Origin: Nanobdellota archaeon
GTDB lineage: Archaea > Nanobdellota > Nanobdellia > Woesearchaeales > UBA12501
Length of the DNA stretch: 6,487 bases
Assembly (NCBI GenBank): GCA_018812465.1
Contig: JAHJCS010000146.1
Location: 1 to 6,487 of the forward strand
Reading direction: 5' to 3'
Under the pieces are notes generated by a model. That model was not told the DNA's origin and did not search any database. It saw nothing but the letters and a program-made list of their open reading frames with translations. Position 1 is the first letter of the stretch, and the number at the start of each line of letters is the position of its first letter. Shown here piece by piece: positions 1-5,775 of the stretch. Made by a program: the position numbers and the translations under genes.

Positions 1-1
1 T

Positions 2-145
2 GACCTGGATATCGACGGAAGAAAGAAGATGGAGCTGGTGTCTGATTGCGGAGAGGCAGAGTTCAGGATGTCAGAAGGAAGTGATGAGTACATCCAGTTA
101 GAAGCATTGCTCAGCAGATTCGTGCTTGCAGGTTCTGAGAAGTGA
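2..145 (+). CDS. C-terminal end of an unrecognised protein (5' partial)
   Basis: The second forward frame is open from the window edge to a TGA at 143-145, giving 47 residues that start DLDIDGRKKMEL and end FVLAGSEK. The other two forward frames are interrupted by stops in this stretch. The composition (acidic, mixed, no low complexity) is that of an ordinary soluble protein end. The start lies outside the window. I do not recognise the family. It runs in the same direction as the small membrane protein that follows and ends only 5 bases before the preferred ATG of that gene, so the two are probably cotranscribed. No membrane segment or cysteine cluster is visible; there is a single cysteine in VSDCGEAEF. 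Confidence 0.6.
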   Translation, partial: DLDIDGRKKMELVSDCGEAEFRMSEGSDEYIQLEALLSRFVLAGSEK

Positions 146-150
146 TATTT

Positions 151-402
151 ATGACACAAAAAAATAATTATATTATTGGAGGTTCTATAGGTGCATTTAT
201 TGGCATAATATGCGCAATATTTATGGTATTCTTCGGGCTTGGAGGCAAAATCTTGTATTATCTCTCGCTTGCATTTATTTTGAGTCCTTTCATAAACTCT
301 TCAGAAGGTGGGCCTTGGGCTTTTGGAATTTTTTATATCATAATTGTTTTCACTGTTTATGGTTTGATAGCTGTGTTCTTCATAAATAAAATAATTAAAT
401 AA
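151..402 (+). CDS. small three-helix membrane protein, function unknown
   Basis: An 83-residue hydrophobic protein with three predicted membrane segments at about residues 8-30, 33-48 and 57-78. A glycine-rich first helix (GGSIGAFIG) and a basic tail (NKIIK) are visible. The ATG at 151 is preferred because GTGAT at 142-146 resembles the archaeal Shine-Dalgarno core, four bases upstream. A GTG at 142 would add three residues and overlap the previous stop by four bases (GTGA); AGGT at 130-133 could serve that start, so it cannot be excluded. The gene is clearly richer in A and T than its neighbours, which partly reflects its Ile/Phe/Tyr-rich composition. No family is recognised and no catalytic residues are visible. 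It faces the opposite operon and need not share its function. Confidence 0.72.
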   Translation: MTQKNNYIIGGSIGAFIGIICAIFMVFFGLGGKILYYLSLAFILSPFINSSEGGPWAFGIFYIIIVFTVYGLIAVFFINKIIK

Positions 403-411
403 AAAAAGAAA
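384..411 (-). terminator. T-rich terminator of the lipoprotein operon
   Basis: Read on the - strand, the bases straight after the TGA stop of the last lipoprotein gene (412-414) are TTTCTTTTTTT followed by more T-rich sequence. This fits the oligo-U termination known in archaea, where no hairpin is needed, and none is seen. The tract overlaps the end of the convergent small membrane protein gene. No equally good T tract was seen after 402 for the + strand genes. Confidence 0.45.
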
Positions 412-1317
412 TCAATCCTTGTTCTTTATCCTGACGCTCTGTTCTATAAGATACTTATAGTCATAATTTATTGTAAGGTCAAGCTGCTTTGTGTACATTG
501 TGCCTTCTTCCATTGGATTCAGAAGCTTGCACCTGACTGTGGCTTTTCCGTCAACAAGCCTGCCGCCGTTCTCTTCTCCACCAAGCCTGCATTCCCACAT
601 CCCAGGATCTGATGTTTCATCAAGGGAGAATGATATCTGATCATACCTGTTGTCAAACTCCATTCCGGGTTTTGTGACATCTCCTCCGCCGACATTAGCA
701 ACATCAAATTCAACAGCTATCAGATTTGCTCCGGATCTTGCCTCTCTTGCAGCAGTGACCTGCACTGGAGCTCCTGAAGAGTATACGGTCCTTGTGCCTT
801 CCAATGTGCACACTGAAGTGTCCCTAGCATCTGTATTGAAGCATACCCTGGGTATAGAAGCATGTGTCTGGTATGGATAAACTATTGAAGCAAACACAGT
901 TGCATCATAGTATGAGCCTGAAAGAGCTATTGCATAGCTTGCATCACCAAAATCAACAGTCTCTTCTCCTCCTTCTGGAGCATACTCTGACACCCTCTCA
1001 AGAAGCTTGTCATTTGTTGACTCAAACAAGATGCCATCATAATCATTAGGGGATATCCCTTTGAGTGTGACCTCAACAGCTCCTGCCTCAATGTCCTGCT
1101 CTCCTTTGTTCTTGAGTGTTATCTCAAGAGGGAAAGTCTCATCAGAGAATATTGTCGCAATGCCTTCTTCTTGGACACCAAACTCCTCAAATGTTGCAAG
1201 AAGCCCCTGGCTTCCGCCAATATAAGGAGAAGTTGTTCCTGTGTTGTCCTGTCCTCCTTCACAGCCTGCAATGATTATCACTGCTGCCATGACCAAAACC
1301 ATGAATACTTTTTTCAT
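412..1317 (-). CDS. lipoprotein with two Ig-like modules, third paralogue (four-cysteine form)
   Basis: A 301-residue predicted lipoprotein. A KK N-terminus, a hydrophobic core and the lipobox IIAGC place the lipidated cysteine at residue 19. The mature protein starts with a short flexible linker (residues 20-33), then GGSQGLLATF (34-43), the counterpart of TGSQGL and TGTKAL in the two upstream paralogues. Two modules follow, each marked by an Ig/CARDB-like N-x-G strand: LEITLKNKG (64-72) and VEFDVANVGGG (202-212). SGAPVQVT (181-188) opens the second module. Mature cysteines are at 159, 170, 243 and 263; the paralogues have two more, replaced here by YPYQT (around 147-151) and DNRYDQI (222-228). 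The end, LTINYDYKYL, matches the tyrosine-rich last strand of the paralogues. It is last in the operon and has the strongest ribosome binding site. It is probably anchored on the outer face of the cytoplasmic membrane; its ligand or partner is unknown. Confidence 0.88.
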   Translation of the reverse strand: MKKVFMVLVMAAVIIIAGCEGGQDNTGTTSPYIGGSQGLLATFEEFGVQEEGIATIFSDETFPLEITLKNKGEQDIEAGAVEVTLKGISPNDYDGILFESTNDKLLERVSEYAPEGGEETVDFGDASYAIALSGSYYDATVFASIVYPYQTHASIPRVCFNTDARDTSVCTLEGTRTVYSSGAPVQVTAAREARSGANLIAVEFDVANVGGGDVTKPGMEFDNRYDQISFSLDETSDPGMWECRLGGEENGGRLVDGKATVRCKLLNPMEEGTMYTKQLDLTINYDYKYLIEQSVRIKNKD

Positions 1318-1325
1318 TTTATTTT

Positions 1326-1331
1326 ACCTCC
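1326..1331 (-). promoter_or_regulatory. strong Shine-Dalgarno site for the third lipoprotein gene
   Basis: On the - strand GGAGGT lies directly after the TAA stop of the upstream gene (1332-1334) and 8 bases before the ATG at 1317. It matches the archaeal 16S anti-Shine-Dalgarno core perfectly. It fixes the start and suggests efficient independent initiation inside the operon. None of the other - strand genes whose start is in the window has a comparable site. Confidence 0.8.
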
Positions 1332-2264
1332 TTATCCTCCAGGAATATCATATATGCTTGTTGAGCCCTGGATTGATGTTCTGTAACCATAATATAATTC
1401 TATATTAAGCACTGTCAGGAATGCTTCATCAGCAATTCTGCCAGAATAAGTACATACAGAAATGCCGTTTCCATTGATTAAAGGAATTGTTGCAGGCTCG
1501 CAGGTTAGGAAGTTATTGCTGAATTTAGCTATGATAGAAACCTTGTCTATGTCAGACCTTTTCAGCCTGGTGTTGCACTGGGTTATTGGAGCCACATTGT
1601 CTATCACAGTGCCCCCTCCCACATTTGACACATGCACTTTGAACTGAACCCTGTCTTTTGAACTTACTTCCTCAACACTTGTCACTGCAACAGGCGCACC
1701 CTGGGTACCGAAAGCAACATCATGCACAGTGCATATCTTCTCTTTAGGCGCTATTCCCCATGGATCAGGGTCAATGCACACATCCTTATAAGCCTCTGTC
1801 TTGTACTTGTAGCATGCTGTGACAAGGAATTTTGGAGAATACACATCAACCCCAGGAGGTAAGCTAACTGCATTTACGTAGAACTCATGAGTGTTTGAAA
1901 GGTCGCCAAGGGGATTGAACTCGCTCTTTCCCTCTGCTGTCAAAGAAGTGTAATAGGAAGGAGAGAAAAATGTGTAAGCAGGGTCATAACCGCTTATGTA
2001 AAGCTGGCCTCCCTGAATCTTGTAAGCACCCTTATTAGAGTATTCCACAACCACGCTAAGATAATCACCTTTATACAAAGAAGGAGGAGGGGATCCTGGC
2101 AGAAACCTCAGCACAAGACCCTGGCTTCCAGTATGATAATCTATAGTCCTTGCTTCACCGCTCTTTGGATTTCCAAACCCGCCTGAACAGGATGATAGAA
2201 AGAATAAAGATATGATTACAACAAGCATTAAAAACAGATTAACTCCTCTTTTGCAATGCTTCAT
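1332..2264 (-). CDS. lipoprotein with two Ig-like modules, second paralogue (six-cysteine form)
   Basis: A 310-residue predicted lipoprotein. The signal peptide has a basic start (KHCKRG), a long hydrophobic core and the lipobox LSSC, with the lipidated cysteine at residue 26. Conserved landmarks are TGSQGLVLRFLPG (45-57), VVVEYSNKG (71-79), EFNPLG (115-120), VTACYKYKTE (148-157), DVCIDPDPWG (161-170), GTQGAPVAVT (186-195), QFKVHVSNVGGG (207-218) and IELYYGYRT (288-296). Mature cysteines at 151, 163, 178, 230, 255 and 271 match one for one those of the upstream paralogue, so three disulfides are likely; an extra cysteine at 4 lies in the signal peptide. By eye about half of the positions around the 148-200 block are identical to that paralogue. 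The ATG follows AAGTGACAAA, a weak ribosome site, about 33 bases after a TATA box, so its mRNA may be nearly leaderless. The gene ends 14 bases before the next lipoprotein gene. The partner or ligand is unknown. Confidence 0.9.
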   Translation of the reverse strand: MKHCKRGVNLFLMLVVIISLFFLSSCSGGFGNPKSGEARTIDYHTGSQGLVLRFLPGSPPPSLYKGDYLSVVVEYSNKGAYKIQGGQLYISGYDPAYTFFSPSYYTSLTAEGKSEFNPLGDLSNTHEFYVNAVSLPPGVDVYSPKFLVTACYKYKTEAYKDVCIDPDPWGIAPKEKICTVHDVAFGTQGAPVAVTSVEEVSSKDRVQFKVHVSNVGGGTVIDNVAPITQCNTRLKRSDIDKVSIIAKFSNNFLTCEPATIPLINGNGISVCTYSGRIADEAFLTVLNIELYYGYRTSIQGSTSIYDIPGG

Positions 2265-2289
2265 TTTGTCACTTTCTAATATTGAATTC

Positions 2290-2303
2290 TATATAAATGT
2301 TTT
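2290..2303 (-). promoter_or_regulatory. archaeal BRE/TATA promoter for the last two lipoprotein genes
   Basis: On the - strand the sequence reads AAAACATTTATATA: a purine-rich BRE-like AAAACA (2298-2303) followed by the TATA box TTTATATA (2290-2297). The box begins 33 bases before the ATG at 2264. With the usual archaeal TATA-to-start distance of about 25 bases, transcription would begin within a few bases of the ATG, giving a leaderless or very short-leader mRNA. It sits in the 107-base gap between the first and second lipoprotein genes, the longest gap on the - strand. Confidence 0.65.
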
Positions 2304-2309
2304 TATTGA

Positions 2310-2327
2310 AAATGGTTTGCGCCATTT
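2310..2327 (-). promoter_or_regulatory. inverted repeat upstream of the TATA box, possible operator
   Basis: AAATGG (2310-2315) and CCATTT (2322-2327) form a perfect 6-base inverted repeat around a 6-base spacer. On the - strand it lies immediately upstream of the BRE/TATA element, where archaeal dimeric regulators that help recruit TBP/TFB often bind. A 6-base dyad can occur by chance in a 107-base gap, so the regulatory role is an inference from position only. Confidence 0.3.
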
Positions 2328-2371
2328 ATGTTGCAATTAAGACCTGATATAAGATAACAGGTAAATTTTTA

Positions 2372-3367
2372 TTAATCAGCTAGTATATTCTTCATCAGTA
2401 CCTGCTTTGAGATTGTATGGCTGTATCCATAACTAAGTTTAACATAAAGTGGAGTGGTGTAAGTGATTATATCAGATGAACTAAGGGCTCCTGGCCTGAG
2501 CTGGCATCTGGTCTTTCCCTCTTCATTCTTAAGCTTTATCTTGTCAGGTGTGCACTCTATCTGACCGCCTCGGGTGCTGAATCTGGAAAACCTGACCTCA
2601 TCCACATCTATCACATTGATATCATCATAAGTTAAAGGCAGAGAAGAGCATGCATCACTTATCTTGCTGCTTTCCAATACCTGGCCGCCGCCAGAATTCT
2701 TCACATGGATAATGAACTGAGGGATAACATAACCCTGACCAGGCAGCATCTTGACCTCAACCAGGGTCACTTCGACAGGAGCTCCCTGACCACCTGACAC
2801 TGAGATGTCATTAGCCTGGCAGGTCTTCTCTGTCGGATTTACATTATAGATATCTGTATCAATGCACACATCCCTAGACATCTCTGTGATATAATCATAG
2901 CATGCTGTCACCACAAGATTTGCTGTATGCTGCACCCTCTGATCCCCTATGGAAAGAGGGGTTATGTCAACAGTGTAGAGCTCTTTTTGGCCATAAGGAT
3001 TTATATCAGACTTGCCATCAAGAGAGAATGCTATTCTTTCCCCAGAAGCCCCAATAGGAGTAATATCATACTGGGATCCCCATCCCATTATCTTCATAAA
3101 ATTCTGCTCAACAGCAAGAACAAGGTATCCACCTTCAATATCTTTTGACCCCTGGTTCTGTATCTCCACTCCAACCTGGAATGGCATGACCTCATTTGCT
3201 TCTGGCGCATAAATCTCATCTGGAGGCAGACCTTTGAGGAAACCAAGAGTTAAAGCCTTTGTTCCTGTGAATATGCTGACATACTTGTTTGGACTGCCCC
3301 ATGGAGTGCAGGATGCAAGCAGCAGCGCTGCAAACAATATTGTTATGATTATCTTAGTGTTCTTCAT
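2372..3367 (-). CDS. lipoprotein with two Ig-like modules, first paralogue (six-cysteine form)
   Basis: A 331-residue predicted lipoprotein. KNTK, a hydrophobic core and the lipobox LLASC give a lipidated cysteine at residue 20. Landmarks in order are TGTKALTLGFLKGLPP (34-49), VGVEIQNQG (65-73), DINPYG (121-126), VTACYDYITE (153-162), DVCIDTDIYN (166-175), GGQGAPVEVT (192-201), QFIIHVKNSGGG (217-228), TRCQLRPGAL (286-295) and VKLSYGYSH (309-317). Six mature cysteines (156, 168, 183, 240, 272, 288) correspond to those of the next gene. The two N-x-G strands resemble CARDB-type Ig-like domains, which suggests a binding or scaffolding protein rather than an enzyme; no catalytic motif is visible. 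Its ATG follows the TAA of the 785-residue gene by one base with no clear Shine-Dalgarno site, so translation probably depends on termination-reinitiation. This tight coupling is the best evidence that it works with the membrane protein. Confidence 0.9.
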   Translation of the reverse strand: MKNTKIIITILFAALLLASCTPWGSPNKYVSIFTGTKALTLGFLKGLPPDEIYAPEANEVMPFQVGVEIQNQGSKDIEGGYLVLAVEQNFMKIMGWGSQYDITPIGASGERIAFSLDGKSDINPYGQKELYTVDITPLSIGDQRVQHTANLVVTACYDYITEMSRDVCIDTDIYNVNPTEKTCQANDISVSGGQGAPVEVTLVEVKMLPGQGYVIPQFIIHVKNSGGGQVLESSKISDACSSLPLTYDDINVIDVDEVRFSRFSTRGGQIECTPDKIKLKNEEGKTRCQLRPGALSSSDIITYTTPLYVKLSYGYSHTISKQVLMKNILAD

Positions 3368-3368
3368 T

Positions 3369-5726
3369 TTAAGACCCGAATTTATGCTCCTCTATTGTCA
3401 CAGGTATTGACTCCCTGAGCTCATAGGTATAATCTGTGGAGACCTTAAAAAAATGTGTGGCAAATGGAGTTGCTCCTAAAGCAGCATCTGGATTGTCAAT
3501 GTTCAGCTTGCAGTTGAATGTCTGGAAATATTGTATGTTATTTATAGTTTCTGAACCTCTTCTTCCTTCTTCTGTGGATTTCTGAAGCCGATATACCTTG
3601 CTGTACTTGCCATCTTCGCATTCATCGCCTGAACACTGCTCTGGCTTGAAATTATAATCACAGAAAGCTATTGACATAGAAGGAGGTATCTTGATGTACA
3701 GGTCATTGATGTTCTTTATCTCGCCCTGCCATCTGTTCTGTAGCGTGATCCCAATCCTTAGCTCACTCTTCTCTGTCCTGCTAAGACCAGTCAATGGCTG
3801 GGTGACTTTTATGTTAACCTGCACAGGACCATTTGTGGATATTGAATAAGGATTTGCGTCAGTTATACCATATTCAGAGAATGGGTCCTTGTTCTGCCTC
3901 CTTATGGCCCTCAATCTTTCCTGATCTATGAAATATGATTTAAGATAAGAATGTGTGTCAAAATTGAACTTTGAAGAGAAGAACACAGTCCACACTCCGG
4001 CTTTCAAAGCTCCTGGAGCAAACTCACAGTTGATGTCTTTCTCATCCATTACTGCCACAGTCATCTCATGGGTGTTTGCAGGACCACTAGGATCTGCGTC
4101 GCCTCTTATCACAAGAGTCTTTAGGATATCCCAATCAATGCTCATATCAACATCCACACCAGCATCTACTCCGCCAACAGAGACATCAGCACTGGCTCCT
4201 CTTGCAGAAACATCTCCTGCAGGCCTGTTAAGGATGTTCTCAGGAGAGAAATCACCATAATAATCCACTCCAGCCTCCTCAAAGATATTAGGATCAAAGT
4301 CCTCATGAGTAGCATAGCAAGACGTGGATATGTGTATGGGGCTGTCAGGATTGAGTGTCCTTGCCCTCACAACACCCCATAATGTGACATACTCATCTAT
4401 ATATGATCTCTCGCTGGCTGTCTGAAGGTCAACAAGATATACACCTATTGGTTCGTCTGCATTTTCATCAACCATTCCAGTGTAGAAATCTCCTGTCGCG
4501 TACTGTATCTGACGGTTAACCCCACCCATCACTGTCTGAGGCAAAGTCTTTAAGCCAGCTCCAAGCAGCAGACCATTCTGTTTTATCAAGCCAAAAACAT
4601 ATCTTATTGCATTAAGGACACTAAGATTTGATTCTCCAAGATTAAGGTCTGAAGCAACAGCAGAATATATTGTGGGTAATGCTATTGCAGCCCAGAATAT
4701 CACAAAAGCAATCCTCCATAAAGCTAGATGATGATTTTCTGCAGGAGCAAAAGCAAAACAGGTTACAACAGGCCATATTGGGATGAAGATTAGGGATGCT
4801 GTGATAGTATCAGCCATGACCCCAGTAGTCACCATTTTCAGAAGAAAGCTTATTAGCACAGGAAGAAAGAATGCGATACCTGAGATTATGGCAGGTGTGC
4901 CAAGAGACCTTAAACCCTCTCTGCCGCCTCCAAAAAGCACGAACCAGGCATACAACATAAGCATAGCATAGATAGAGAATCTTAAAGCAGTAATTCCGCT
5001 GTTCTCTCTGCCAAAACCAGTGATAACATCAAGAAGATGGGCTCCAAGAGCCATATAAAAGAACATGGTGACTCCACCAGCAAATTCGGATGTGCCTGCA
5101 GCAAGTTTAGACATGCCATAGCCAGCTGTTTTTACAGCACCCATGCCTTTCCCAAGACCCTTTCCAAGGCCTTTAGCAACTGCACCGCCAAGAGCTGCTC
5201 CGCCCTTAGCAAGGTCTTTGCCTGCACCACCAGTCCATTTGACTCCTCTACCAACACTCTTGGCTCCTTCAACAGAGACTCTTCCTCCTGCAACTAGATT
5301 TCTGCCTATGAACTTGGCCTGTCTCTTCTCTTTTTCCCAATCATAATTTTCTTTAGTCCATTTCCAAGCTTTTTTTGTAGCTCCTTCTTTTTCTTCTGCT
5401 TCTCCTTCCTCTGCTTGAGCTTCTTTTGATTTAGCTTCTGTTTCCTGATTTTCTGCATTGATCTCTGCTTCTTCAGCATTTATCCTCTCTTCTTCAACTT
5501 CTGCTTCTCTTTTCTTTACTTCAGCTTCATCTGATTCAGCTTCTGCTTCAGATTCTTTAGAACCAGCCTCTTTTTCTTCAGCTTGGGCCTCTGCATCAGC
5601 GCCTTTTGCCCGCTTTTTAGCAGCAGCTTCAGCAGCCTCTTTCCACTCTTTCTCAAACTCAGCTACTTCATCTTCAGAATCAGAACTATATGATTTTGCC
5701 CTGCTCCTTGCCTCTTTTTCATCCAT
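3369..5726 (-). CDS. 785-residue membrane scaffold: cytoplasmic coiled coil, five membrane helices, large outer beta-rich region
   Basis: I do not recognise a named family. Residues 22-118 are rich in Glu, Ala and Lys with near-heptad repeats (INAEEAE, INAENQE), a coiled coil or long charged helix. Residues 140-212 are a Gly/Ala/Lys stretch (for example AKGLGKGLGKGMG). Five hydrophobic segments follow at about 216-238, 245-267, 277-299, 307-328 and 336-357; 376-398 is weakly hydrophobic. A charged cytoplasmic N-terminus and five crossings put the last 425 or so residues outside. That part has a Val/Asp low-complexity linker (503-531), NCEFAPGALKAG (566-577), FNFDTHSYLKSYF (587-599) and an end domain opened by NGPVQVNI (632-639), with cysteines at 689, 698, 703 and 739 and a final STDYTYEL strand (763-770). 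The end domain resembles the second module of the adjacent lipoproteins. The polytopic layout recalls VirB6/TrbL or CedA channel subunits only in general form. The ATG is the first Met of the frame's hydrophilic N-terminus; no strong ribosome site precedes it. The 49-base gap before it fits cotranscription with the upstream gene. Confidence 0.9.
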   Translation of the reverse strand: MDEKEARSRAKSYSSDSEDEVAEFEKEWKEAAEAAAKKRAKGADAEAQAEEKEAGSKESEAEAESDEAEVKKREAEVEEERINAEEAEINAENQETEAKSKEAQAEEGEAEEKEGATKKAWKWTKENYDWEKEKRQAKFIGRNLVAGGRVSVEGAKSVGRGVKWTGGAGKDLAKGGAALGGAVAKGLGKGLGKGMGAVKTAGYGMSKLAAGTSEFAGGVTMFFYMALGAHLLDVITGFGRENSGITALRFSIYAMLMLYAWFVLFGGGREGLRSLGTPAIISGIAFFLPVLISFLLKMVTTGVMADTITASLIFIPIWPVVTCFAFAPAENHHLALWRIAFVIFWAAIALPTIYSAVASDLNLGESNLSVLNAIRYVFGLIKQNGLLLGAGLKTLPQTVMGGVNRQIQYATGDFYTGMVDENADEPIGVYLVDLQTASERSYIDEYVTLWGVVRARTLNPDSPIHISTSCYATHEDFDPNIFEEAGVDYYGDFSPENILNRPAGDVSARGASADVSVGGVDAGVDVDMSIDWDILKTLVIRGDADPSGPANTHEMTVAVMDEKDINCEFAPGALKAGVWTVFFSSKFNFDTHSYLKSYFIDQERLRAIRRQNKDPFSEYGITDANPYSISTNGPVQVNIKVTQPLTGLSRTEKSELRIGITLQNRWQGEIKNINDLYIKIPPSMSIAFCDYNFKPEQCSGDECEDGKYSKVYRLQKSTEEGRRGSETINNIQYFQTFNCKLNIDNPDAALGATPFATHFFKVSTDYTYELRESIPVTIEEHKFGS

Positions 5727-5775
5727 TTTACAATACCAGTATCATGCTTGATAATCATTAAACATCAGAACTTAC

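Noticed and set aside
2342..2362. ACCTG / CAGGT hairpin after the first lipoprotein gene
   Set aside because: A 5-base stem with an 11-base loop is weak. On the - strand no T run follows it, and on the + strand, where ATTTTTA follows, there is no gene to terminate.
3955..4260. 101-residue + strand open frame
   Set aside because: It is fully inside the 785-residue gene on the opposite strand, has no ribosome site, and its composition is non-protein-like.
5037..5346. Two overlapping + strand open frames (Pro/Ala- and Ser/Thr-rich)
   Set aside because: They lie opposite the Gly/Ala/Lys segment of the membrane protein. The - strand reading gives sensible membrane topology and these do not.
5458..5751. 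Ser/Ala-rich + strand open frame opposite the coiled-coil coding region
   Set aside because: It is the antisense reading of Glu/Ala/Lys codons of the 785-residue gene. Low-complexity coding of this kind produces stop-free antisense frames rich in Ser and Ala.
5755..5762. TATA-like TTTAATGA on the - strand before the 785-residue gene
   Set aside because: The match to the archaeal TATA box is poor, no BRE is evident, and the 49-base gap is short enough for cotranscription with the upstream gene.
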